This document shows positions 25,477-35,337 of a stretch of DNA of 40,309 nt, piece by piece (the stretch's first letter is position 1; each line of letters starts with the position of its first letter). Source of the stretch: a virus; IMG/VR virus record IMGVR_UViG_3300046167_000346, positions 1-40,309 of that record. The stretch is one strand, 5' to 3'. A program made the translations under genes and the position numbers. The notes under the pieces were generated by a model, which had not been told where the DNA came from, ran no database searches, and saw only the letters and a list, made by a program, of their open reading frames with translations.

Positions 25477-26217
25477 ATGGCACTCGAAACAGGAACTTAC
25501 GTCAACAGCCTCAACGCCTCAAACCCAGCCTCCACAGACGGCTTGGCGCAAGCTGATGACCACTTACGATTAATCAAGAGCACCCTTCTCTCCACGTTGC
25601 CCAACGTCACTGGAGCAATCACATCGTCACACACGGAACTCAATGTTCTCGATGGTGTCACAGCGTCAACTACAGAGATCAATAAGCTAGACGGATTGAC
25701 TGCCACGACATCCCAGTTAAACAGCCTAGCCGCTGGTGGAGCCATCCCTGCTGGTGGTATCATTATGTGGTCTGGGGCAGTCTCAGCGATACCTAGTGGT
25801 TGGGTCTTATGTAATGGTTCCAACAGTACCCCAGACCTTCGTAATCGGTTTGTGGTGGGTGCTGGCTCATCTTATAGTGTCAATGACACTGGTGGTACTG
25901 ATAGTGTCTCACTGTCTACAGCCAACATACCAGCACACAGTCACAGCTTTAGTGGCTCTGGTACTACCAGCACTATAGGAAACCACACGCACCCTAACGT
26001 AGCACAGCCGCATCCTACAGACACTGGACGAGATGGTGACGCTGGTTCTCCAGTGACAGGTCTTAATGAGTTCAACAAACTAGGGAACTCCACAGGAGCC
26101 GCTGGTAGCCACAACCACACATTCTCAGTCAGTGGTACAACAGGCAACACTGGTAGCGGAAGTTCACATGAGAACAGACCACCATACTATGCCCTAGCGT
26201 ACATAATGAAAACTTAA
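25477..26217 (+). CDS. tail collar/fibre protein
   Basis: 246 aa. The N-terminal part has the repeat TELNVLDGVTASTTEINKLDG; the middle has a phage tail-collar domain (GWVLCNGSNSTPDLRNRFVV); the end carries HSHSFSGSGTT and ENRPPYYALAYIMK, the conserved closing motif. Such proteins form short fibres or collars and often bind receptors. It is the first gene of the rightward block after the control region. Confidence 0.85.
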   Translation: MALETGTYVNSLNASNPASTDGLAQADDHLRLIKSTLLSTLPNVTGAITSSHTELNVLDGVTASTTEINKLDGLTATTSQLNSLAAGGAIPAGGIIMWSGAVSAIPSGWVLCNGSNSTPDLRNRFVVGAGSSYSVNDTGGTDSVSLSTANIPAHSHSFSGSGTTSTIGNHTHPNVAQPHPTDTGRDGDAGSPVTGLNEFNKLGNSTGAAGSHNHTFSVSGTTGNTGSGSSHENRPPYYALAYIMKT

Positions 26218-26231
26218 TGGAGTAGTAGCCC

Positions 26232-27836
26232 ATGACTAACCTCCCTATCCGTGGGCTTGGGTCTGTTGGTGTCATTACAGACATCGACCCATACAGCCTA
26301 CCCATCAATGCCTACACTAGAGCTAAGAACGTCAGGTTCAATGAAGCCAAAGTAACAAGAGCACCAGTATACAGGAGCATCTCAGGTAACCTTACTGTTA
26401 CCCCTAAGTTCATCTATGGTATCGATGCCCTCACGGGATTTGATACAGTTATAGTGGTGGATGATACCTTTGACATCTATGAGATGTCTAATGGTGTCCT
26501 ATCACAGAAGTTCAACAGTTCACTGTCTGCATCGTATATTACACCCGTGACAGCTACGATCCTTGCAGATGTACAGTACATCAACAGAGCAAACACAGTG
26601 CCAGTACATAGAGTGCCCAGCGCAACTAACTTTACTGCATTGCCTAACTGGCCTTCTGGTGTAACCACGACAGCCATGAGATCATATGGTGACTTCTTAC
26701 TTGCACTAGGCACTATAGAAAGCGGCGTAGAGTTCCCTAACAGGGTTCGCTTTAGTGACCCCGTGTTAGCTAACCAAGTCCCTAGTACATGGGATGCCTC
26801 AGACTTAACCAACAGTGCTGGCTTCAATGACTTAGTGCAAATGAAGACCCCTATAGTTGATGGTGCTACCCTAGGCTCCAACTTCCTTGTCTATTCACAA
26901 GACCAAGTGTGGATGATGGAGTTTGTCGGCGGTGCATTCATATTTAACTTTAGGAAACTCTTTGATGACGCTGGGGTAATCAACCAGAACTGTATCCAAG
27001 AAGTCGAAGGTAAACACTATGTCTTTGATAGGGATGATGTCTATGTAACTGATGGCAACACCAGACAATCTATATGTGACGGAAGAATCCGTGACTACAT
27101 CTTTAATGGCCTAGACAACTCAAAGACTGAACAGTGCTTTGTCTTACATAACTCACTGCTCGAAGAGTTATACTTTTGTTACCACACGGGTGACGATATG
27201 GCTGAGTACGCTGAAGGTGACGCATGTAACCGAGCCGCTGTCTATAACTACAAAGAAGACATCTGGTCATTCTATGATTTGCCTAACGTAGTTTCTGGTG
27301 CACAAGCCAACGTAAACTCTGTGTCTACATACGCAGACGCCACGACTACCTACGAAAACGTAGGTGGCTCATATCACACCCAAGAAAGCCCATACCAAAG
27401 ACACCCACTTGTACTAGCTAAAGCTGGGGGTGGGGTAGCTAACAGCAAGGTCTATGGTATCGACTTGATTGAAAAAGGTAGTCTATCACAGCCTATAGAC
27501 ACGGCAGTATCTAAGCCGTTCTTCCTTGAGCGTGTGGGTCTTGACCTTGATGACCAAGGCATACCCCTCACTGGCTATAAGATCATATCTAAGATCACAC
27601 CACAGATTTCTACAGACAGCTCAGAAGGTAGCTTTGTGTTTACTTTTGGAGCCGCAGACTTACCACATGCCGCCCCTAACTATGGGTCGCCCGTAGCGTT
27701 TGACGCCCTCTACAACTACAAAGTCGATACTCGTATGTCAGGTAGATACCTGTCGTACAAGATGACAGCTGGAGTAGACAAAGACTTCAACTTCACTGGT
27801 ATGGATGTGGATGTCACTGTGACAGGTAGGAGGTAA
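26232..27836 (+). CDS. tail tube / stabilisation protein
   Basis: 534 aa, no signal peptide, beta-rich. The start MTNLPIRGLGSVGVITDIDP, with PYSLPINAYTRAKNVRFNEAK, is the typical beginning of the large podoviral tail protein analogous to T7 gp12 or P22 gp10, the nozzle or stabilisation protein at the tail end. Intact over 1.6 kb. It comes before the ejection proteins. Confidence 0.7.
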   Translation: MTNLPIRGLGSVGVITDIDPYSLPINAYTRAKNVRFNEAKVTRAPVYRSISGNLTVTPKFIYGIDALTGFDTVIVVDDTFDIYEMSNGVLSQKFNSSLSASYITPVTATILADVQYINRANTVPVHRVPSATNFTALPNWPSGVTTTAMRSYGDFLLALGTIESGVEFPNRVRFSDPVLANQVPSTWDASDLTNSAGFNDLVQMKTPIVDGATLGSNFLVYSQDQVWMMEFVGGAFIFNFRKLFDDAGVINQNCIQEVEGKHYVFDRDDVYVTDGNTRQSICDGRIRDYIFNGLDNSKTEQCFVLHNSLLEELYFCYHTGDDMAEYAEGDACNRAAVYNYKEDIWSFYDLPNVVSGAQANVNSVSTYADATTTYENVGGSYHTQESPYQRHPLVLAKAGGGVANSKVYGIDLIEKGSLSQPIDTAVSKPFFLERVGLDLDDQGIPLTGYKIISKITPQISTDSSEGSFVFTFGAADLPHAAPNYGSPVAFDALYNYKVDTRMSGRYLSYKMTAGVDKDFNFTGMDVDVTVTGRR

Positions 27837-27839
27837 CTT

Positions 27840-28122
27840 ATGGCTATCTCAGATAAAATTAATATGCTGGTGTCTGCTTATGTTAGGCGCACAGCACCAA
27901 CACTCTCTCCAGAGTTCCTAGCAAACTATCTGCAAGAGGAACTAAGAGAAATAGAGGCTTCTATAAAATCACTATCAGATCGCAAGTACCCAAGTTACCG
28001 ACAGAGAGCCTACCAACCCAAGAAAGGGCATGGTGCGCTATGCCGTGTACCCTTGGGAACCATTAGGATCAGGCGTATCTAAACTTGTTGTCTACAATGG
28101 CACAGCTTGGATAGCCGTATAA
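27840..28122 (+). CDS. small virion-associated protein (one frameshift)
   Basis: 93 aa after correction. The uncorrected frame changes character after SLSD. Removing C27981 gives ASTQVTDREPTNPRKGMVRY and ends with VYNGTAWIAV at 28122, a common ending of small phage tail proteins. The ribosome site lies inside the previous gene's end (AGGTAGGAGG). Its helical N-terminus (FLANYLQEELREIEASIKSL) suggests a coiled-coil assembly factor. Confidence 0.65.
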
Positions 28123-28140
28123 AATAAAAGGAATAATATA

Positions 28141-29181
28141 ATGATACCATGGGGTGCAGTTATAGGTGCTGGAGCCAGCTTACTTGGCTCAAAAATGCAA
28201 TCAGATTCACAAGATAAAGCAAACGCGGCTAACATGGCTGGGTTTAACCAATATAAACCATACGTGGATGCCAACCTAAAAGGCTCACAAGACGCACTTG
28301 GTGGTGTGTTGAGCACAGGAGCCTACCAAGGTGACACTCTAGCCGCACCTAACCAGTTCCAGACAGGTACTGCCAATACTATGGGCAACTTTGGTACTAA
28401 CATGATGAACAGTGGTAACGCCATGATGGGCAATACAGCTGGCTTTGGTAACAATGCAAACTCATTGTACGGACAGTATCAAGGTATGGCAGATGCGGCA
28501 CAGCAAGACAGACTTAGTAATGCTATGAACTACGCATCAGCAAACTCTGGCTCTCTAGTAGACGCCGCAATGCGTGATGATCGTCGTAACCTACAAGAGA
28601 ACACTTTGACTGGCATAGACATGGCGGCATCAGGTTCTGGCAACATGAACTCTAGTCGCGCTGGTATAGCAGAAGCAGTAGCTAACCGAGCATATGACGA
28701 CAGACGTGCAGATGTAGCTACAAACATCCAGAATAGTCTTATAGATCGCAGTCTAAACCAACAGGCACAACAGTTCCGTGACCAAGGTTCTGCATTACAA
28801 GGTGCTGGACAAGCAAACACAAACCTTATGAGTGCTTATGGTATGGGCATGGATACATTAGGAACAGGTGCTAACTTCGGTATGAACGCTGGTAACAGTT
28901 TACAAGGCTACAATCAGGCACAACTAAATGACCAGAAGCAAAGATTTGAAGACCAACGTGACTTCGAACTAGACAAGCGTATGGAGTATCAGTCTGGTAT
29001 GTTAGGCAAGGCTCCAAATACAAACAACACATACCAAGCTAACATGAATGACCCTATGGCCGCCGCAATAGGCGGTGGTATGCAAGGATTTGGTTTTGCA
29101 AATAAGTACATGCCACGTGGCGGTCAAAGTAATTTTGTCCCACAAAACTCACCTATGCCAAGGTTCAGAGGAGGTTTCTAA
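28141..29181 (+). CDS. internal virion / DNA ejection protein
   Basis: 346 aa, very rich in Ala, Gly, Asn, Gln and Met. A hydrophobic N-terminus (WGAVIGAGASLLGSKMQSDS) is followed by long helical, low-complexity text (DAAQQDRLSNAMNYASANSG). This resembles P22 gp7-like or T7 gp14-like ejection proteins that leave the head with DNA and insert in the host envelope. Start MIPWGAVIG has an AAAAGGAA site. Confidence 0.6.
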   Translation: MIPWGAVIGAGASLLGSKMQSDSQDKANAANMAGFNQYKPYVDANLKGSQDALGGVLSTGAYQGDTLAAPNQFQTGTANTMGNFGTNMMNSGNAMMGNTAGFGNNANSLYGQYQGMADAAQQDRLSNAMNYASANSGSLVDAAMRDDRRNLQENTLTGIDMAASGSGNMNSSRAGIAEAVANRAYDDRRADVATNIQNSLIDRSLNQQAQQFRDQGSALQGAGQANTNLMSAYGMGMDTLGTGANFGMNAGNSLQGYNQAQLNDQKQRFEDQRDFELDKRMEYQSGMLGKAPNTNNTYQANMNDPMAAAIGGGMQGFGFANKYMPRGGQSNFVPQNSPMPRFRGGF

Positions 29182-30800
29182 TGCCAGCCGCAGTAAGACG
29201 ACCCGTTCTATCGCAGAACTATCCTAACTACATGCCTCCTATGGCTCCAGACGGATACCAGCCAATCACTTACTATAATGATACTATAAAACAAGATGTT
29301 GGTGTCTTATATAACCCGATAACTGGTGACGTAAAATCAGATGGTAGTTATGTCTCTGACATGCTTGCATCCCCAGACATGGCTAAACATTTTGGTGACG
29401 ATGCACGAAAAAGTGTTGAACAGAAGTATGTAGCTGACATGACCCCTGCACTACAAAGGCCAGATGCCTTAGACATGGCGCAGACAAGTAAGCCAGCCCC
29501 TAACATGAGAGCAGATGCTTTAGATTTACCTCAGACTACAAACCCTGACATGGGTGTAGATAACTATAGTAAAAGTGGTGACGAAAGAGACTTTACACGT
29601 ATAAATGCTACAAACGCATATGACGTTGCAAATATGTATAATAGGCCAGCACTAGAAGCCATTGATCCAAATGATGATAGGTATGACTTTGTTAATCGTA
29701 ACCAAACAGAAGAACCTGTGTTGAACTATAACCCAAGTGAAGAAAACGACTTCATCAACCCTAATGGTACAAACGCATATGATGTAGCAAGCATGTACGG
29801 GGGCAAACCTAATGAGTTCCCTAAAGATCAGGCTATATTCACAGGCCAAGAGATGCCCACAGGCGCACGTTTAGACCCTTACATGGATATACCACAATCA
29901 GATGTCCCAGAGGGATTCCACAGGATGCCTGATGGCACTCTAATGGCAGACTCTGAGATGAAATCAGATGGCGTACTAGGTAACAATAATAAAGCATCAA
30001 GTAATAACAAAGGTGTCTTAAACACTGATACTACATCATCTAATGATCGCAAAGGTAGCGTTGTGTCTGCTAATGCCCGTGGCTCTATGATGCCATTTGC
30101 TAAGATCAACAGAAACGAAGCACTTATGCGTATTGGTGGTGCTATGGTCGGTGGTTCATCTCAAGGTTTCTCTGGTGCAATGAAAGCCGCAACAGACGAG
30201 TTTGGTAACATCCAAGATGCTAACCGCAAAGCAGAGACTGACGCATTCAACAAAGCAGAAGCCACAAGACTTGCTGAAGAACGCATAGCGGCTTTGAAAG
30301 CTAAAGCAGACGCTAAGAACGTCAAAACCCCTAACACCGCGGCGATGCAATATGGGATGGCGGCACTGAATGCTATTGATCGTATTGAAGCACTTGTTAA
30401 TGCAGAGCAGAAGTGGGTTCCTTGGGATAATACAACAGGTCTCATCGGTAACTTGATGAAGTCAGTACCAGCTTCAGCGGCAAACGATGTCTTAGCGAAC
30501 ATTAAGACAATCGAGGCGGCTGTTGGTTTCGACAGGCTACAAGCAATGCGTGATGCGTCCCCAACTGGTGGTGCTCTAGGACAGGTATCTAATATAGAAC
30601 TTGACCTATTGAAATCATCATTAGGAAACTTGAACCAATCACAAAGCAAAGAGCAGTTCATGATGAACCTCAAACAAGTTCAGAGAGTCTATAACGAGAT
30701 TGTTCATACTGACATACACAGCCCTAACAGGAAAACCACTGTGGAAACTGATACAAACAACGACCTGTCCGATGACGAAAAGAAATATCTAGGATTATAG
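29181..30800 (+). CDS. internal virion protein (539 aa)
   Basis: 539 aa. The first half is disordered and rich in Asp, Asn and Pro with repeats (RPDALDMAQTSKPAPNMRAD then ALDLPQTTNPDMG; two NxTNAYDVA[NS]MY units near residues 140 and 200). The second half is helical. Likely part of the ejection apparatus by position. The start overlaps the previous stop. No enzyme motif seen. Confidence 0.55.
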   Translation: MPAAVRRPVLSQNYPNYMPPMAPDGYQPITYYNDTIKQDVGVLYNPITGDVKSDGSYVSDMLASPDMAKHFGDDARKSVEQKYVADMTPALQRPDALDMAQTSKPAPNMRADALDLPQTTNPDMGVDNYSKSGDERDFTRINATNAYDVANMYNRPALEAIDPNDDRYDFVNRNQTEEPVLNYNPSEENDFINPNGTNAYDVASMYGGKPNEFPKDQAIFTGQEMPTGARLDPYMDIPQSDVPEGFHRMPDGTLMADSEMKSDGVLGNNNKASSNNKGVLNTDTTSSNDRKGSVVSANARGSMMPFAKINRNEALMRIGGAMVGGSSQGFSGAMKAATDEFGNIQDANRKAETDAFNKAEATRLAEERIAALKAKADAKNVKTPNTAAMQYGMAALNAIDRIEALVNAEQKWVPWDNTTGLIGNLMKSVPASAANDVLANIKTIEAAVGFDRLQAMRDASPTGGALGQVSNIELDLLKSSLGNLNQSQSKEQFMMNLKQVQRVYNEIVHTDIHSPNRKTTVETDTNNDLSDDEKKYLGL

Positions 30801-30809
30801 AGGTAAATA

Positions 30810-33041
30810 ATGTCTGATTATACTATTGAAGATTTTAAAGTAGCGGCAAAAAAGGCTTATGAAAACGGCGATATAACAACTGCCAAGAAGCTAATTGCAC
30901 GTAGTCAGGCATTAGAAGCTGAAACTGCTAAAACAACTGAAGCTGACACGTCTGGCATGGGTGCAATTAATTATGGTATAGACAACGCTGGTAAACTTAT
31001 AGGTAAAGGCATCCAAGGCTTTGGCGAACTCACTGGATCAGATACCTTGCAAGACTATGGGCAAGAAATGGCACAACGCAATGAACAAGAGATTGCAGAT
31101 GCCAACTACCAGCGTCCAGAGGGTGCTGATGGTATTGTTAAGAACCTAAGAGAAGGCGACTTTGTGAATGCTGGTAAATCACTAGCATACGGGGTGGCAG
31201 AGGCCGCACCACAGATGGCTGGTGGTATCGTTGCTTCATCAGCCGCAATGGCTTCATCACCTGTTATAGCTGGTGGTCTACTGCTTGGCGGTACGGCTTA
31301 TGGCATCACAAGTGCTATGGGTGAGAATAAGGATGAAAAAGAAGAAAAAGGCTTAGATGCAGATGCTACTGCTAGTGACCTTACAGCGGCTATTGCATCT
31401 GGTCTTATTGAGATACTACCAGTTAAGGGCGGTGGTGCTACTTTGAAAATACTCAAAGAAGGCGCACAAGAAGTAGGACAAGAAGGTCTAGTTATTGGTA
31501 ATACCGCAGTACAGGGCGGCGCATATGTTCCAGATGAGATACTCAATAGAATGGGTGACGCTGGTATCATAGGTTCTACTTTAGCAGGGGCTACAAATAC
31601 AGCTATTACTACTGTTAGCAAGACTGGAGATGTTGTCTTCAAACCACGCCAAGACCTTGACCCAGAAGTTGATCAAGCGGCTGGTGATGTTGCTAGGATG
31701 CTTAAAGATATTGCTAGTGATGAGGGTCTTAATCTAAAAAACATTGACCCTACATCGAAAAAGGGTGCAAACACCGCCTTAGACACAGCAAGATCAAAAA
31801 ATACTACTGATATAAACACTGCCGCTGAAATCCTTCGTAAAGAAGTTCTTAAAGGTGCAGACACTTCTACCCGACAAAGATTTAACCAAGCAATTAAAAA
31901 CGCAAACACTAAAGTAGGTACTGTAGTTTCTAATGAAGACATTAAATTTATAAAAGACACTGTAGGCAAAACATTAGAAGGCCAACAGCTTGTCCAGTCA
32001 CTTTATAAATCAAATGTTGTTACAGAGTTATATGCGGCTGGTCTTAAAGGTGGCTTTTCAAAGTTTACTGACAACTTCAACCCAATACCACAAATTGGTA
32101 AATCATACGATCCTGCAAGATCAATAGGCACTATGTTAAACTTAGGTGCTATTGCTGGAACAGGTGGTTCATCTTTATTAACACAAGTACCTTTAGTTGC
32201 TGGTGGACGTGCAATAGATGCAGTTACGGGTCGTAGGTCTAAAATAAACCGATTTGTCAAAAACAACAGAAAGTCTACTGGAATGTCTTCACCTGTTGGA
32301 GTTGCTGTTGAAGGTAGGACAGATCGTCTAAAAAATGCCCAGACAGCGGCAAACAACGCTAAGAAAAAAGCCGCAAAAGCAGAAAGAGCCAAAGAACAGG
32401 CAGAACAAAATGTTGTTAAGTACAATGAGGGTTACGCCCCTAACTATGGAGACCCAAGACTTAACCAGAAGCCTGACCCTAGAGGCACAGTGCACAACGC
32501 ACTTGCTCAAAAAGCCAGCCTTGGAGGGATGTCTATTAAAGAAATAGATACTGAAATACAGCGTATTATTGATGAGAGGTTAGCAGACAAACGTACATCT
32601 AAAGCAGAAAAGAAGTCTCTTAGAACCTATGCTAACTTCAATAGTCTAGGTGCAATGCCAAAAGGAGACCAAACACTTGGCCTTGCAATATCCGCAATAC
32701 GTGATCGATTTAATTTTCCTCAGTCTAACTCATCGCCTTCTACAACACAGACACCGCAACAGCGTAGTCCAGAGGTACAACAAGGCATCATAGGTAACTT
32801 ACAGAAACTATCTGAACTTAGAGCATCTATGGAATCTGATATGTCTATAAGTAACAGAGACAAAGCTGTGATGGATAAGGCATTATCTGATCTAGCTAAA
32901 GACTTAGGTTCAGACCCACAGGCAATGATAAAGCAGATTATCAAAGATGCAAAAGCTGACATGGATCAACCAAATAAAACAGATAGGTACTTAAAACCCT
33001 ACCTAACCCGTGTCTCCATACAACAGAAAAAACGTAAGTAA
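30810..33041 (+). CDS. large internal virion / ejection protein (743 aa)
   Basis: 743 aa. Residues 125-170 hold a Gly/Ala-rich hydrophobic stretch (AYGVAEAAPQMAGGIVASSA, then GGLLLGGTAYGI), and the remainder is charged helices with a Lys/Ala-rich segment (ANNAKKKAAKAERAKEQAEQ). This fits a T7 gp16/P22 gp20-like pore protein carrying a membrane-active helix. No lytic transglycosylase motif was found. A terminator follows at 33048-33070. Confidence 0.55.
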   Translation: MSDYTIEDFKVAAKKAYENGDITTAKKLIARSQALEAETAKTTEADTSGMGAINYGIDNAGKLIGKGIQGFGELTGSDTLQDYGQEMAQRNEQEIADANYQRPEGADGIVKNLREGDFVNAGKSLAYGVAEAAPQMAGGIVASSAAMASSPVIAGGLLLGGTAYGITSAMGENKDEKEEKGLDADATASDLTAAIASGLIEILPVKGGGATLKILKEGAQEVGQEGLVIGNTAVQGGAYVPDEILNRMGDAGIIGSTLAGATNTAITTVSKTGDVVFKPRQDLDPEVDQAAGDVARMLKDIASDEGLNLKNIDPTSKKGANTALDTARSKNTTDINTAAEILRKEVLKGADTSTRQRFNQAIKNANTKVGTVVSNEDIKFIKDTVGKTLEGQQLVQSLYKSNVVTELYAAGLKGGFSKFTDNFNPIPQIGKSYDPARSIGTMLNLGAIAGTGGSSLLTQVPLVAGGRAIDAVTGRRSKINRFVKNNRKSTGMSSPVGVAVEGRTDRLKNAQTAANNAKKKAAKAERAKEQAEQNVVKYNEGYAPNYGDPRLNQKPDPRGTVHNALAQKASLGGMSIKEIDTEIQRIIDERLADKRTSKAEKKSLRTYANFNSLGAMPKGDQTLGLAISAIRDRFNFPQSNSSPSTTQTPQQRSPEVQQGIIGNLQKLSELRASMESDMSISNRDKAVMDKALSDLAKDLGSDPQAMIKQIIKDAKADMDQPNKTDRYLKPYLTRVSIQQKKRK

Positions 33042-33047
33042 ACATAC

Positions 33048-33070
33048 AGCCCCAGTGATGGGGCTTTATT
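33048..33070 (+). terminator. rho-independent terminator
   Basis: AGCCCC (33048-33053) pairs with GGGGCT (33060-33065) around a 6-base loop, followed by TTATTATT. It lies 7 bases after the stop of the 743-aa gene and separates ejection genes from packaging genes. Confidence 0.85.
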
Positions 33071-33086
33071 ATTCCAAGGAAGCAAA

Positions 33087-33431
33087 ATGATCGTAAAAAC
33101 AGCGTATGACCTAGTGCCATACCTAGAAGCTATTGAGACCATAAAGACATCTTCTTTAACCAAAGATCAAAAGTCACAGATACTACAGGAGATGGAGCAT
33201 TCCTTCATCGACATAGTGTTTTGCAAGCAGTGTCCAAACACACACGCAGTAATCAAAAGTATACTAGGAGAGCACAATGGGAGCACCCAAGAACCCAAGA
33301 AAGAAGTCGCCAAAAAAGGAACTGAAGTATCCAAAGAAGGCGACACCAAAAGAGAACAACTACTTCACAAAGTTAATGCAAACCGAGGAAGGAAGAGCAC
33401 TACGAAAGCAGTGGTCAACCAAAAAACGTAA
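33087..33431 (+). CDS. hypothetical protein before terminase (114 aa)
   Basis: 114 aa, beginning MIVKTAYDLVPYLEAIETIK. The first 62 residues look like a compact helical domain with CKQC; the rest (PKKEVAKKGTEVSKEGDTKR) runs through the terminase small-subunit gene in another frame for 155 bases. In a different frame a TAG occurs just before the next ATG, so the natural end may be there with an undetected indel. Unknown function. Confidence 0.45.
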   Translation: MIVKTAYDLVPYLEAIETIKTSSLTKDQKSQILQEMEHSFIDIVFCKQCPNTHAVIKSILGEHNGSTQEPKKEVAKKGTEVSKEGDTKREQLLHKVNANRGRKSTTKAVVNQKT

Positions 33432-33780
33432 GAATGGAGGAAGGCCAGTAGGCACTCCAGATGGCTACACGTTAGAAGCCATCACCCCCATCCGAAAACA
33501 AGCACAGAAAGACGCTGAAAGGATTGTGGCTATCATGGCTAAAGACAACAATATTGACGACGAATACGCTGTAGAGGCTCTTAAAACAGCTGTCGAGATC
33601 ATGCGCGAACCAGCGCAGAACCGAGACAAACTAACAGCCGCACGTATGGTCTTAGACTTTACTAAGACAAAACCAGTTGCAAAGAGCGAAGTTACCATTG
33701 GCAAAGCAGAAGCCTTCTTGGAGTCGCTTTTAGTAAGCGAACCAGAGGAAGAGCAAACTGACGATGGAAAAGAAACTTAA
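33277..33780 (+). CDS. terminase small subunit candidate
   Basis: 167 aa. A basic, Lys/Pro-rich N-terminus (MGAPKNPRKKSPKKELKYPK) is followed by a helical region (AVEALKTAVEIMREPAQNRD, AARMVLDFTKTKP) typical of phage small terminases that bind the packaging site. It ends 17 bases into the large subunit gene. An AGGAGA ribosome site precedes the ATG. Confidence 0.65.
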   Translation: MGAPKNPRKKSPKKELKYPKKATPKENNYFTKLMQTEEGRALRKQWSTKKRKNGGRPVGTPDGYTLEAITPIRKQAQKDAERIVAIMAKDNNIDDEYAVEALKTAVEIMREPAQNRDKLTAARMVLDFTKTKPVAKSEVTIGKAEAFLESLLVSEPEEEQTDDGKET

Positions 33781-35335
33781 AGAAGTACGCCGCAAACTAT
33801 ATGACGAATTTGACTTCTACTCTAAGTCAGCACTCAAGATCAGAACCAAAGATGGAGACATCAAGCCCCTCAAACTAAAGCCAGCACAGGTTATCTTACA
33901 GGATGCTGTAGATAAGCAAATGTCTACTGAGGGCAAGGTTCGCATCATAATCTTGAAGGCTAGACAGCAGGGTCTATCGACGTATGTAGGCGGCTATCTT
34001 TACTTTAATGTTTCCCAGCGCAAAGCATGTAAAGCAATGGTGGTCACACACCATTCTGACAGTACGAGAGCACTGTTCGACATGACTAAACGCTACCATG
34101 AGAACTGCCCAGAACTACTCAAGCCGCACACAAAGTATTCATCTCGACGAGAGTTGACCTTTGATGTTCTTGATAGTTCTTACGTGGTCGCTACAGCTGG
34201 TGGTGAGAGCATTGGACGTGGTGAGACACTGACACATGTTCACGCATCAGAACTTGCATTCTGGCAGAAATCAACTGCCTTAGAGAACTGGAATGGTATG
34301 ACGCAAGCCGTACCTAACAAGAAAGGCACAGCTGTATTTGTTGAGAGTACAGCCAATGGTGTGTCTGGTATATTTTATGATCTATGGAAAGGTGCAGTGG
34401 ATGGCTCTAACGGCTACGTCCCTGTGTTTATCCCTTGGTATGTAGACCCAGAGTATCGTGAGCCTGTACCTGAGAACTTCAAGATAACTCCAGAGGAAGA
34501 GGACTTATCTAAGAAATACGACTTAGACAACGAACAGCTGATGTTTCGTCGGCGCAAGATTGCCCAAAACGGCATCGACTTGTTCAAACAGGAATATCCA
34601 GCGGAGCCAGAAGAGGCTTTCTTAACCACTGGGCGTCCTGTGTTTAATCCAGAGTCATTACAAGATGACCTAAAGACATCGAGAGATGTTGAAGCACGTC
34701 TGGCACTAGAAGGTGAAGACTGGCTTGATAACATGCGAGGAGAACTAACACTCTATCGCAAACTAGATGATGGCGAGAAGTACACCATAGGAGCAGACGT
34801 TGCTATGGGTGTCCGTGGTGGTGACTGGTCAGTTGCCCAAGTGCTCGACAGCAAGAAACGACAGGTGGCAACCTATCGTGCCCAAGTTCATCCTGATTAC
34901 TTTGCTACAGTCCTCTATAAGCTAGGTGAGTTCTTTAACTTTGCCTACATAATTGTAGAGAACAACAGTCATGGTATTCTAACATGTACCCGTCTTGGGA
35001 AAGACATGGCCTACCCTAACTTCTATACAGAAATACAGGTGGACAAACTAACTGACAAAGAAACAGTCAAGTTAGGTTTTACTACTACATCCAAGACAAA
35101 ACCTCTGATCATTGATGAACTCAGAGCCTCAGTTCGTGAGGGAAAGATCGAACTAAACGATAAAGTCACTATTCGGGAAATGCTAACATACATCGTCACG
35201 CAAAGCGGCGGCATGGAGGCAGAGTCAGGATGCTTTGATGACTGTGTCATGAGTTTAGCCCTAGCCAATCATATACATGAAGGTGCTTGGGAACCCATAG
35301 ATGCAGTTGACGATTATTACATTGAGATGGTTTAG
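33764..35335 (+). CDS. terminase large subunit
   Basis: 523 aa. The ATPase part has IIILKARQQGLSTYVGGYLY (a Walker A variant, ARQQGxST), and GTAVFVESTANG forms the Walker B region with acidic Glu. The nuclease part has TIGADVAMGVRGGDWSVAQV (metal-binding Asp pair) and later CFDDCVMSLALA. It drives DNA into the head and cuts it. Intact over 1.57 kb and directly upstream of portal. Confidence 0.9.
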   Translation: MEKKLKEVRRKLYDEFDFYSKSALKIRTKDGDIKPLKLKPAQVILQDAVDKQMSTEGKVRIIILKARQQGLSTYVGGYLYFNVSQRKACKAMVVTHHSDSTRALFDMTKRYHENCPELLKPHTKYSSRRELTFDVLDSSYVVATAGGESIGRGETLTHVHASELAFWQKSTALENWNGMTQAVPNKKGTAVFVESTANGVSGIFYDLWKGAVDGSNGYVPVFIPWYVDPEYREPVPENFKITPEEEDLSKKYDLDNEQLMFRRRKIAQNGIDLFKQEYPAEPEEAFLTTGRPVFNPESLQDDLKTSRDVEARLALEGEDWLDNMRGELTLYRKLDDGEKYTIGADVAMGVRGGDWSVAQVLDSKKRQVATYRAQVHPDYFATVLYKLGEFFNFAYIIVENNSHGILTCTRLGKDMAYPNFYTEIQVDKLTDKETVKLGFTTTSKTKPLIIDELRASVREGKIELNDKVTIREMLTYIVTQSGGMEAESGCFDDCVMSLALANHIHEGAWEPIDAVDDYYIEMV

Positions 35336-35337
35336 AC

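Noticed and set aside
30161-30673. 170-aa open frame on the minus strand
   Set aside because: Shadow of the intact 539-aa virion protein.
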